A stretch of 21,862 nucleotides of DNA from JADJQU01 sp035490315. Its GTDB lineage: Bacteria > Planctomycetota > UBA1135 > GCA-002686595. The notes beneath the pieces were generated by a model. It was not told the origin of the DNA. It ran no database searches and was given only the letters and a program-made list of their open reading frames with translations. The stretch covers positions 1-21,862 of the forward strand of contig DATHET010000293.1 of the NCBI GenBank assembly GCA_035490315.1, given 5' to 3'. This document shows, piece after piece, positions 7,031 to 14,552 of the stretch (position 1 is its first letter; every line of letters begins with the position of its first letter). A program made the position numbers and the translations under genes.

Positions 7031-8815
7031 ATGGCCAAGTCCTGTGGCATCCGCATCGGGCCCAAGCGCTACGAGCTCGTCGTGCTCGAAGGCTCGGCCA
7101 AGAAGCACCGCATTACGGCGTTCCAAGCCGGCGAGTTCCCCTCCGGAAGCGAGGACCCGATCCTCGATGCCGCGCGCATCCTCAAGGAGGCCGCGAAGAC
7201 CCATTCCATCCCGCACGACAGCGTCGGGCTGGCGATCGACTCCGGGCTCGCGGCCTTCCGCACCATCAAGCTGCCCTTCTCGGACCAGGCCAAGATCGAG
7301 GAGGTCCTGAAGTTCGAGGTCGAGAGCCAGCTCCCCCAGTGGGCGATCGACGAGGTGGTGGTCGACTGGACGGCGCGCGAGCAGAGCGCCAAGGAGAGCG
7401 ACCTCCTGGTCACCGCGGTGCCCAAGAGCGAGATCGCTCGGGTCCTGGAGATTGCCACGCGGGCCGGCATCGAGCCGCTCGAGGTCGAGATCGAGGCCTC
7501 GGCGATGGTCAACGCGGCCATGGGCGCGGACATCTGCCATCCCAACGACGCCCAGGTCCTGGTCCACATCGGCGAAGGCTCGACCGCGGTGGTGGTCGTC
7601 GACGGCGGGAGGGTGCGCTCGATGCGCGCCATTCACCTCGGCGCGCTATCCCATGACACCGGGGTCAGCGAGGTGGAAGCGGCGGCGGACACCGTTCCGG
7701 CGGCCGAGGGAGCAGCCGCGGCGGCTCCGCTGGTCACGCCGACTTCGCCCGAGGAGCTGCAACGACTTCTGGAACATGCCGTCTCGCGCATCCGCCGCGA
7801 GCTTGGCCGCACGGTCTCCGGGGCGCGCACCGTGAACCCGATCGATGCCATCTACGTCTGCGGCATCGAGCTTCCCGATCTGATCGGGACGCAGGTCCTC
7901 GACCTGCCGATCTACGAGCTCGACGTCTTCGAAGCCGACTCCGGCCAGCCCCAGGAGGGGACCGGGCCGCTGGTCATCGCTTACGGAGCGGCGCTGCGCC
8001 AGCTCGGCGCGGTCTTCCAACCCGCGTCGCTGCGCCGCGAGGAGCTGCGCTACACCGGCGCTTTCGAGCGCATCGAGCTGCCGATCGCGGTCGCCTCGCT
8101 GCTGCTCGTGACCCTGCTCGCGGTGTTCGTAATCTTCGAGCTCAAGCTGGTAGGCCTGCGCGACAGCGACATCGATCTGTGGCGGCGCTACACGAACGTC
8201 TACCTGATGGGCGATCCGGCCAAGGGTCAGGCGGGGAACCTCGAGCAGCCGCCGAAGATCCTGACCACTTACTTCGACAAGGTGCGCGCTGCGAGCGCCA
8301 AGCTGGCCAAGGACCCCAAATCGAACCTGGAGATCGATCCGGACAGGTCGCGGTACGAGCAGATGCTGGAGGTCAAGCGCCTCCTGAACATCGAAGTCAT
8401 CGAGCTGAACAAGAAGCTCGGCAACACCGGCGAGGTCATGCTCCCGCAGTCCGCGCTCGAGGGTGCGACCCTGACGCTCGGCGTCCTTGGAGAGCTCGGC
8501 GAGTCCAAGGTCGGCCTGGTCAGCATCCGCAAGCTGTCGGCTCAGTACCTTTCTGGCCGCGCGAATGGCACCGACAAGGTCGAAGTGCAGGTCGATCTCA
8601 CGTTCTTCGCGAACTCTTCGGTGACCGCGACCGAGAACTACGACCGCTACGTCAGCGCCCTGAAGGAAAAACCCTGGGTCGTCGAGGTCGATCCGGGCGG
8701 CACGAAGCCTCTGCCCGACAACCCCGCGGAGAACAAGGGCATTTCCACCGAGGGCTTCAAGGTCACCTGCAATCTGGCCAAGGTCGAGCGCAAGATCGCC
8801 GGAGGTACCCCGTGA
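7031..8815 (+). CDS. PilM/GspL-like protein: actin-fold cytoplasmic domain, membrane helix, periplasmic domain
   Basis: A 594-residue protein starting 1 nt after the previous stop. Residues ~1-340 resemble the PilM / cytoplasmic GspL actin-like fold: N-terminal GIRIGPKRYELVVLEG, then IKLPFSD...EVLKFEVESQLP, then the nucleotide-site-like VLVHIGEGSTAVVVVDGG and a late GPLVIAYGAALRQLG. An alanine/proline-rich linker lies at ~219-235. One membrane helix (~350-371) is followed by ~220 periplasmic residues, as if PilM and PilN were fused, which is the GspL arrangement. In type II secretion and type IV pili this protein links the cytoplasmic ATPase to the periplasmic PilO/GspM. The stop overlaps the next gene's GTG by 4 nt (GTGA), so the two are co-translated and probably interact. 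Confidence 0.8.
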   Translation: MAKSCGIRIGPKRYELVVLEGSAKKHRITAFQAGEFPSGSEDPILDAARILKEAAKTHSIPHDSVGLAIDSGLAAFRTIKLPFSDQAKIEEVLKFEVESQLPQWAIDEVVVDWTAREQSAKESDLLVTAVPKSEIARVLEIATRAGIEPLEVEIEASAMVNAAMGADICHPNDAQVLVHIGEGSTAVVVVDGGRVRSMRAIHLGALSHDTGVSEVEAAADTVPAAEGAAAAAPLVTPTSPEELQRLLEHAVSRIRRELGRTVSGARTVNPIDAIYVCGIELPDLIGTQVLDLPIYELDVFEADSGQPQEGTGPLVIAYGAALRQLGAVFQPASLRREELRYTGAFERIELPIAVASLLLVTLLAVFVIFELKLVGLRDSDIDLWRRYTNVYLMGDPAKGQAGNLEQPPKILTTYFDKVRAASAKLAKDPKSNLEIDPDRSRYEQMLEVKRLLNIEVIELNKKLGNTGEVMLPQSALEGATLTLGVLGELGESKVGLVSIRKLSAQYLSGRANGTDKVEVQVDLTFFANSSVTATENYDRYVSALKEKPWVVEVDPGGTKPLPDNPAENKGISTEGFKVTCNLAKVERKIAGGTP

Positions 8816-9396
8816 AAGAAACACTCAAGAATCTGACGCTGGCGCGTTGGATCATGATCTTCTCGCTGCTCGCGGCGATCGGCCTGGGCGTCTACGGCTA
8901 CAAGCTCCACGCCAAGCGCACCGACCTCGAGTTCATCATCGATTCCAAAGTCAGGGCCCTGGCCGTCGAGCTGCAGACGCTTGCCAAGCAGCACTCCGCG
9001 CTGGTGAAGCAGTTCGACCGCGAAGGCTTGCTCGAGCAGAAGGACCCCTCCAGCTACATCCGCAACATCGCCGCCAGCCCGAACGTGCAGATCGGCGACA
9101 TCGCCGTCGACCCGCCGAACGAAACGGAAAACATCAAGGGCATCCTCGACACGCGCATCGGGATCAAGCCCGCCAGCCGCGATCGCGGCTACCCGCGGCT
9201 CAACATCGCCAACTTCCTCTACAAGCTCGAGAGCGAGAGCCGGCGCATGCGTGTGACGCGCCTGCGCCTGGAGCCGGAAGCCAAGAGCGTGAGGCCCGAG
9301 AACATCCTCGACAACGACATGTGGCGCTGGGAAGCCGAGGTCACCTCGCGCACGAAGATGGACACGCCGCCGCCGCCGGCGACGAAGAAGCCATAG
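8812..9396 (+). CDS. PilO/GspM-like inner-membrane protein
   Basis: A 194-residue protein starting at a GTG whose last two bases lie in the TGA stop of the PilM/GspL-like gene; GGAGG (8801-8805) is 6 nt upstream. It has a short cytoplasmic N-terminus, one membrane helix (~13-30), a coiled-coil stretch (~38-70) and a periplasmic alpha/beta domain ending in a proline/lysine tail (TPPPPATKKP). Size, topology and position directly after a GspL-like gene match GspM/PilO, the periplasmic partner in type II secretion / type IV pilus alignment complexes. Sequence identity to the family is not obvious by eye, so this is mainly topology and context. Palindrome copy A begins 6 nt after its stop. Confidence 0.72.
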   Translation: MKETLKNLTLARWIMIFSLLAAIGLGVYGYKLHAKRTDLEFIIDSKVRALAVELQTLAKQHSALVKQFDREGLLEQKDPSSYIRNIAASPNVQIGDIAVDPPNETENIKGILDTRIGIKPASRDRGYPRLNIANFLYKLESESRRMRVTRLRLEPEAKSVRPENILDNDMWRWEAEVTSRTKMDTPPPPATKKP

Positions 9397-9401
9397 CGTC
9401 G

Positions 9402-9509
9402 GTACGGAGTCAGGTGAATTCGTCCGGAGTCGTGATGGTCATCCGCGCGCCGCACCCGCGGCGCGCGGATGGCCATCACGACTCCGGACGAATTCACCTG
9501 ACTCCGTAC
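9402..9509. repeat. Long palindrome, copy A
   Basis: Two 52-nt arms around a 4-nt loop (ACCC, 9454-9457). The only imperfect pair is T9439/G9472. The arm starts GTACGGAGTCAGGTGAATTC and contains CGGAGTC twice, 20 bp apart. It starts 6 nt after the GspM-like stop and ends 37 nt before the next gene. No T-tract follows, so it is not a standard intrinsic terminator. Confidence 0.97.
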
Positions 9510-9546
9510 TGGTGACGATCTCGCGGGCTCGGTTACTCTCCCGCGC

Positions 9547-11670
9547 TTGATCGTCCCGATCCACCTGGCGATTCCGTGGCTGCAGGTCGGGGCTGATTCC
9601 CGGCCTTCGGCAAACGTCGCGCGCACCGCGATCGCGCCGCGCATCGACGGAGTGCTCGAGCCCGAGGTGTGGGGGAGCGCGACTTCGATCGGGCCCTTGA
9701 CCCAGGTCGAGCCGCACACGGGCGCCGAGCCGAGCGAGCGCACCGATGTGCGCATCCTCTACGACTCCGAGCAGATCTATCTCGGCATCCGCTGCTTCGA
9801 TCGCGAGCCGGAGAAGATCGTCGCGACCCAGGCTTCGCGCGACGCCGAGCTCGATCCCGACGACCGCGTCGAGCTCGTGATCGACACTTTCCTCGATCGG
9901 CGCAGCGCCTTCTATTTCCAGATGTCGCCCGCGGGCTCGAAGGGCGACGCGCTGATCTCGGGCGACGGCGCCGACTACAACAAGCCCTGGGACGGGATCT
10001 GGCAAGGCGTCGCGGCGATCGACGCAGAGGGCTGGGTCGCGGAGATCGCGATTCCGTTCAAGACGCTCTCCTTCGCGGCGGACTCCTCGACCTGGGGCTT
10101 CAACATCAATCGCGTGATCAAGCGCCGCAACGAGTTCGATCGCTGGGCCAGCCCGACCCTCGACGCGCAGGTGTTCCAGATCTCCCGCGCGGGCGACCTC
10201 ACCGGCCTCTATGGAATGAAGCAAGGCATCGGCCTCGACGTCGTGCCCTTCGGCGTGGCCACATGGTCGAAGGATCGAGTGGCGGACGACACGGATCTGA
10301 TCGGCCACGGCGGCGCGGACATCTTCTACAAGCTGACCTCGAACCTGACCGCGAGCTTGACCTTGAACACCGACTTCGCCGAGACCGAGGTCGACGAGCG
10401 CAAGGTGAACTTGACGCGCTTTCCCCTGTTCTTCCCCGAGAAGCGCGACTTCTTCCTCGAGAATGCCGGCATCTTCAAGTTCGCCGATCTGGGCAGCGAG
10501 CTGATCCCTTTCTTCTCGCGCCGCATCGGGCTTTCTCCGACGGGCGGTGAAGTGCCGATCCTGGCCGGCGCGAAGCTCACCGGCAGGCAGGACGACTGGA
10601 ACATCGGCGTGCTCGACGTCCAGACCGACGACCAGTCGGCCGTCGACGGCGAGAATCTCTTCGTCGCGCGCGTGTCGAAGAACGTGGGCGAGCAGTGGAC
10701 CGTGGGCGGCATCGTCACGCGCGGCGATCCCGGAACCGATCAGGAGAACCTGCTCTACGGATTCGACGCGAACTGGCGCACGAACGACGGCTTCAGCGGC
10801 AGGCGCACGACCGCGAGCGTCTGGTTCCTCGACACGGACACGCAGGGTTCCACGGGCGACTCCTCGGCTGTCGGCGCCAGCGTGAACTACCCGAACGATC
10901 TGTGGCGCTGGCATCTGGGCGCCAAGCAGATCGACGACAATTTCCATCCAGCGCTGGGCTTCGTGCCGCGCACCGGCGTGCGGATCTACGACGGCCAGCT
11001 CTCCGTCAATCCGCGCATCGGCGGTGAAGTGCGCCAGCTGTCTTTCGGAATCACGAATCAGCTCTTCACCGACCTCGACGACGAAGTGGAGACCAACGCT
11101 TTCACCGCGACCCTGATCGGCGTCGAATTCGATTCGGGCGACGAGCTGGCCCTCGATCTCGACCTGACTCGCGAAGTCCTCGACCAGCCCTTCGCGATCA
11201 CGCCCTCGGTGACCGTGCCGGCGGACACCTACGACGACACTGGCCTGCGTCTCGAGTTCGAGAGCTCGCTGAAGCGGCCCGTGTCGCTCGTCGCTGCCGT
11301 TACCGCGGGCGGTTTCCTGGGCGGCGACTCCGTGCGCTGGTCGATGGCCCTGGATCTGCGGCCGAGCTCCTTGATCAACGCTGGCCTGCAGTGGGAGCAG
11401 AGCAACATCTCCTTCGACACGGGCGACGTCGAGACGCAGGTCGCGCGCTTGCGCCTGAATTTCAATTTCACGCCCGACCTGTCGTGGAACAACTTCCTCC
11501 AATGGGACTCGGAGAGCGACGAGTTCGGCTTGAACTCGCGCTGGCGCTGGATCCTGACGCCGGGGCAGGAATTCTTCCTGGTCTTCAATCAGATCGAGGC
11601 GAACACGGACTCGCTGCACCCCGTGGAGCAGCAGGTGGCCTTCAAGGCCTCGTACACCTTGCGCTTCTGA
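9547..11670 (+). CDS. DUF5916-type outer-membrane beta-barrel protein with CBM9-like N-terminal domain
   Basis: A 707-residue protein. Residues ~28-215 resemble a carbohydrate-binding-family-9-like sandwich (IDGVLEPEVWGSA, RTDVRILYDSEQIYLGIRCFD, EGWVAEIAIPFKTLSF). Around residue 295 it has FFPEKRDFFLENAGIF followed by FFSRRIGLS and AGAKLTGRQDDWNIGVLD, which I recognise as the hallmark of DUF5916 proteins. The rest is alternating polar/hydrophobic beta-strands ending in phenylalanine, as outer-membrane barrels do. The function of the family is not established. The only in-frame start before the domain is TTG at 9547, without a clear ribosome site. The first 16 residues are hydrophobic but lack the usual basic end of a signal peptide, so the N-terminus is uncertain. 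It is convergent with the OPT gene, 12 bp apart. Confidence 0.82.
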   Translation: MIVPIHLAIPWLQVGADSRPSANVARTAIAPRIDGVLEPEVWGSATSIGPLTQVEPHTGAEPSERTDVRILYDSEQIYLGIRCFDREPEKIVATQASRDAELDPDDRVELVIDTFLDRRSAFYFQMSPAGSKGDALISGDGADYNKPWDGIWQGVAAIDAEGWVAEIAIPFKTLSFAADSSTWGFNINRVIKRRNEFDRWASPTLDAQVFQISRAGDLTGLYGMKQGIGLDVVPFGVATWSKDRVADDTDLIGHGGADIFYKLTSNLTASLTLNTDFAETEVDERKVNLTRFPLFFPEKRDFFLENAGIFKFADLGSELIPFFSRRIGLSPTGGEVPILAGAKLTGRQDDWNIGVLDVQTDDQSAVDGENLFVARVSKNVGEQWTVGGIVTRGDPGTDQENLLYGFDANWRTNDGFSGRRTTASVWFLDTDTQGSTGDSSAVGASVNYPNDLWRWHLGAKQIDDNFHPALGFVPRTGVRIYDGQLSVNPRIGGEVRQLSFGITNQLFTDLDDEVETNAFTATLIGVEFDSGDELALDLDLTREVLDQPFAITPSVTVPADTYDDTGLRLEFESSLKRPVSLVAAVTAGGFLGGDSVRWSMALDLRPSSLINAGLQWEQSNISFDTGDVETQVARLRLNFNFTPDLSWNNFLQWDSESDEFGLNSRWRWILTPGQEFFLVFNQIEANTDSLHPVEQQVAFKASYTLRF

Positions 11671-11682
11671 GCGCGGATGGCC

Positions 11683-13560
11683 TCAGCGCTTCTTCGCCGC
11701 GTAATACAGGAAGCCGCAGAGCGCGAGGATCAGCGCGACCACGGCCAACTCGCCTGAGTCGCCCTCGAGTTTGGTCTTGGCTTCCGACGCCTTCGGGATC
11801 CAGCCCTTGCCGACCAGGGCCGCGACGAAGACTCCGGCGAGACCCTCGCCGGCGACCAGGCCGGAAGCGGCGAGCACGCCCACGTCGCTCTTGCCCTCGG
11901 GCACGGAACCGCCGCGCAGCGTGAGCGCGCGCACGCATCCGCCGACGAACAGCGGAGCCATCGTGGCGAGCGGCAAGTACACGCCGATCGCGAAGGCCAG
12001 CCCCGACACGCCGCAGAGCATCGCGCCGATCGAAAGTCCCGCGCCCGACAACACCAGGTCCCAAGGCAGGTTGTGCGCCATCACGCCTTCGATGATTGTC
12101 TTCATCAAAGTGGCCTGCGGCGCGGACAGGTCCTTGCCGCCGAAGGTGTAAGCCTGGCCGAGCTGCAGGATCGTCGCGGCCACGGCCCAGCAGGCGACGG
12201 AAGCTCCGAGCAACTGCCCGAACTGCTGCCGCGCGGGTGTCGCGCCGACCAGGTAACCGGTCTTCAGGTCCTGACTGATGTCGCCCGCCTTGGACGCGGC
12301 GATGGCGACGATCGTTCCGACCGTCAACACAGCGGCGCGCGCGTTCAAATCGGTCCAGCCCATGGCCGTGAACACCGACGCGACGCCGATCAAAGTGACC
12401 AGCGTGATGCCCGACGTCGGTTGCGAGGACACGCCGACGATGCCGACGATGCGCGCGGCGACCGTGACGAAGAGCACGCCGAACACCGCCACGCCCGCGG
12501 CGCACACGAGCCGCGCCTGGAGGTGCATCTCGCCGGCGAAAATGCCGGGAATCAAGCCGGCGCTGAGCACCACGAAGGCGATCGCGCCGATCACGAAGCT
12601 GCCCGGAAGATCGCGATCGGTGCGGGCATCGCTCGCGGCGGCGCGCTTGGCCCCGCTCATGCCGCCGAAGACCGCGCGCACCGCGCCGATCATGCTCGGC
12701 AGGTTGCGCACGACCGTCAGGATCCCAGCAGTCGCGACCGCGCCGGCTCCGATCAGCTTGACGTAGCGCGACCAGATCTGATTCGCGTCCATGTCCGCGA
12801 CGAGCTTCACGGTCTCAGGCGGAATCGGCGACGTGTATCCCTTGCCGAAGAACGCGATCATCGGCGTCAGCACCAGCGCCGAGATCAACCCGCCCGCGAC
12901 GCACACCGCGGCCTGGCGATACCCGAGGATGAATCCGACGGCGAGCAGCGACGGCGACAGCTCGATCGCGAGCTGAGCTTTCGGCAGGTAATCCGGCGAG
13001 ACCAGGAACGAGGCTTCTCCCGGCATCAGGAACGCGATGCTGATCGCGAGCTTGACCGCGGCTCCGACCGCGATGCCGTAGAAGATCCACTTCGCGCCGC
13101 TCGAGTCGCCCGCGGTCGCGCGCAAGACTTCCGCGCAGGCCCGACCCTCGGGATAAGGCAGGGTCGCGTCCTCCTGCACGATCAGAAGACGCCGCAGCGG
13201 AATCATCGCCGCGAGGCCGAGCACTCCGCCGAGGAAGCACAGGCTCGCGATCTGCCACAGCGGGGGAACGATGCCCCACATGAACAGAACCGGGATCGTG
13301 AACACCGTGCCCGTGGCGAGGGCGGTCGATGCCGAGCCGATGGTCTGGGAAATGTTCGCTTCGAGGATCGTGCTCTTCGCGCGCAAGGTCTTGAACACCG
13401 CGACCGCCATGACGGCGGCGGGGATCGAAGCCGACACCGTCATGCCGACCTTGAGCCCGAGGTAGGCATTCGCGGCGCCGAAGACCACGCCGAGCACGAT
13501 CCCGACCACGACGGCCTTGAGCGTGAACTCCGCGAGCGGAGGCGTCGGCGATGAATCCAT
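11683..13560 (-). CDS. OPT-family oligopeptide/metal-chelate transporter
   Basis: A 625-residue, highly hydrophobic protein with many membrane helices. The start is set at the ATG at 13560 (MDSSPTPPLAEFTLK), which leads straight into the first helix; the longer open frame upstream is arginine/serine-rich and not membrane-like. Family signatures include NAYLGLKVGMTVSASIP (~31-47), ANISQTIGSASTALATG, EGRACAEVLRA and, late in the protein, GVYLPLATMAPLFVGG. OPT transporters are proton-coupled importers of small peptides or metal-chelates in the inner membrane; the substrate cannot be read from sequence. No strong ribosome site is seen before the ATG. It is divergent from the gene at 13625 (64 bp gap) and convergent with the DUF5916 gene. 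Confidence 0.92.
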   Translation of the reverse strand: MDSSPTPPLAEFTLKAVVVGIVLGVVFGAANAYLGLKVGMTVSASIPAAVMAVAVFKTLRAKSTILEANISQTIGSASTALATGTVFTIPVLFMWGIVPPLWQIASLCFLGGVLGLAAMIPLRRLLIVQEDATLPYPEGRACAEVLRATAGDSSGAKWIFYGIAVGAAVKLAISIAFLMPGEASFLVSPDYLPKAQLAIELSPSLLAVGFILGYRQAAVCVAGGLISALVLTPMIAFFGKGYTSPIPPETVKLVADMDANQIWSRYVKLIGAGAVATAGILTVVRNLPSMIGAVRAVFGGMSGAKRAAASDARTDRDLPGSFVIGAIAFVVLSAGLIPGIFAGEMHLQARLVCAAGVAVFGVLFVTVAARIVGIVGVSSQPTSGITLVTLIGVASVFTAMGWTDLNARAAVLTVGTIVAIAASKAGDISQDLKTGYLVGATPARQQFGQLLGASVACWAVAATILQLGQAYTFGGKDLSAPQATLMKTIIEGVMAHNLPWDLVLSGAGLSIGAMLCGVSGLAFAIGVYLPLATMAPLFVGGCVRALTLRGGSVPEGKSDVGVLAASGLVAGEGLAGVFVAALVGKGWIPKASEAKTKLEGDSGELAVVALILALCGFLYYAAKKR

Positions 13561-13571
13561 CGCGCAGGGTG

Positions 13572-13597
13572 TACCAAGCGGCACGCGGGCCTTGGTA
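13572..13597. promoter_or_regulatory. Inverted repeat between divergent genes, possible operator
   Basis: TACCAAG (13572-13578) and CTTGGTA (13591-13597) are perfect 7-bp inverted arms with a 12-bp GC-rich spacer, centred in the 64-bp space between the OPT transporter and the gene at 13625. The symmetry and position fit a repressor or activator site controlling one or both genes. Confidence 0.4.
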
Positions 13598-13610
13598 GCG
13601 GATAGCAGGC

Positions 13611-13616
13611 TAAGAT
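13611..13616 (+). promoter_or_regulatory. Possible -10 box of the 13625 gene
   Basis: TAAGAT lies only 8 nt before the ATG at 13625, so transcription from it would give a leaderless or nearly leaderless mRNA. TTGGTA (13592-13597, part of the inverted repeat) is upstream but only 13 bp away, too close for a normal -35, so support is weak. Confidence 0.25.
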
Positions 13617-13624
13617 GCGCGCTC

Positions 13625-14302
13625 ATGCGTCTTCCGTGGCTCTCGATCTGTGCCCTGATCCTCGCCGGGCTGGCCCATGCGCAGGATCGGCCGGTCCCCG
13701 CCGCGGAGCGCGTGGCGAAGGTCTTCCAGGGCCTCGGGAAGGACTCGGCCGATGGGACGGACTTTGCCGAGACGCCGGGGTATCGCGAGCTGGTCGCCGC
13801 CCTGCTCGATGTGAAGCCACCGGACATCGAAGCCCTGCATCCGATCGATCTCGATTTCGCCCAGGCCCTGGCCGATCCCGATTCACTGCGCGGGAAATGG
13901 GTGCGCGTGCGCGGCTACGTGGCCAACAAGAAGGCGATTCCGCTCAGCGCGCCGATCGGCGTGCAAAAAAAAATCGAGCGCGCGTTCATGGAGCTCGACG
14001 CCGACCACGTGATCGCCTGCGATCTGATCGGCGATCCACCTTCGTACAAGAATCTCGCCGACACGATGGAAGTCTGCGGCGTCTTCTACCGCACGGTTTC
14101 CTACGAAGGGAAGCACGGCAAGCCCTACACCCTGCCCTACGTCCTCGCGCGCTCGATGGAATTGATCGAGACGCCTTCCTCCGGAATGGCCAAGAGCCTG
14201 CTCGGCGGGGGAAAAGAGCTGTATCTCGGCGCCCTGCTCGGATTCGTGGGCGTCGTGATTTTCGTGATGTATTTGCGGCACTCGGCGCGCTCGGAATCCT
14301 GA
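13625..14302 (+). CDS. Exported protein with C-terminal membrane anchor, function unknown
   Basis: A 225-residue protein. I start at the ATG at 13625 because it opens directly into a signal peptide (MRLPWLSICALILAGLAHAQ, cleavage near residue 19-20); the longer open frame overlaps the OPT gene. The middle (~85-175) contains GKWVRVRGYVANKKAIPL and VIACDLIGDPPSY, a pattern that could be an OB-fold-like beta-barrel, but I do not recognise a named family. A C-terminal helix (~199-217) followed by RHSAR would anchor it in the inner membrane facing outward. It contains a nine-A run (13965-13973) coding QKK. Palindrome copy B begins 9 nt after the stop. Confidence 0.8.
   Translation: MRLPWLSICALILAGLAHAQDRPVPAAERVAKVFQGLGKDSADGTDFAETPGYRELVAALLDVKPPDIEALHPIDLDFAQALADPDSLRGKWVRVRGYVANKKAIPLSAPIGVQKKIERAFMELDADHVIACDLIGDPPSYKNLADTMEVCGVFYRTVSYEGKHGKPYTLPYVLARSMELIETPSSGMAKSLLGGGKELYLGALLGFVGVVIFVMYLRHSARSES
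13965..13973 (+). other. Nine-adenine run inside the 13625 gene
   Basis: Codons CAA AAA AAA A.. give Q-K-K-I. The neighbouring lysines here are mostly AAG, so an uninterrupted A9 stands out in this GC-rich gene. Such runs can cause polymerase slippage; no function is shown. Confidence 0.6.
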
Positions 14303-14310
14303 AGTCCCAC

Positions 14311-14418
14311 GTACGGAGTCAGGTGAATTCGTCCGAAGTCGTGAGGGCATCCCCGGCGCCGCGCACGCGGCGCCGGGGATGCCATCACGACTCCGGACGA
14401 ATTCACCTGAATCCGTAC
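14311..14418. repeat. Long palindrome, copy B
   Basis: Two 52-nt arms around GCAC (14363-14366). There are three unpaired positions: G14318/A14411, A14336/C14393 and G14345/A14384; each looks like a single-arm mutation away from the family consensus. The inner stem is CATCCCCGGCGCCGC and its complement. It lies 9 nt after the stop of the 13625 gene and immediately before the promoter-type motif of RCC1 paralogue 2. Confidence 0.97.
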
Positions 14419-14419
14419 C

Positions 14420-14454
14420 AACCTGCTAGCATTTTCCGCGACGAGGCAGTCGTC
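14420..14454 (+). promoter_or_regulatory. Conserved promoter-type motif upstream of RCC1 paralogue 2
   Basis: A 35-bp block containing TGCTAGCAT and, 7 nt later, GACGAGGCAGTCGTC. It matches the block upstream of paralogue 4 (19403-19437) at 33 of 35 positions, although the remaining leaders differ. It ends 98 nt before the start codon at 14553. Confidence 0.5.
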
Positions 14455-14552
14455 GACGCGGGAGGGCCTCGGATGGCTCATCTCGCATTTGCGCGTCGCA
14501 TGTGCGAGTCGCGATAGACAAGATCGAAGGCAGAAACCGAGAGGAGCCGCTC

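Noticed and set aside
9402..9509. Palindromes as intrinsic transcription terminators
   Set aside because: No run of T follows any copy on either strand, and the stems are far longer than normal terminators. A role in transcript 3' ends remains possible.
9439..11619. Minus-strand open frame opposite the DUF5916-type gene
   Set aside because: No recognisable domain or signal peptide; the plus strand has recognised family motifs across the same stretch.
12073..13554. Plus-strand open frame opposite the OPT transporter
   Set aside because: Low-complexity R/D/H/E composition; the minus strand codes a well-defined membrane transporter.
14473..14517. 15-codon open frame in the leader of RCC1 paralogue 2 as a leader peptide
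   Set aside because: The matching ATG in paralogue 3 opens a differently reading frame and the peptide is not conserved, so there is no support for translation.
13615..14517. Open frame running through palindrome copy B
   Set aside because: It is out of frame with the signal-peptide-bearing gene and codes an arginine-rich shadow; several frames stay open through the palindromes simply because of their base composition.
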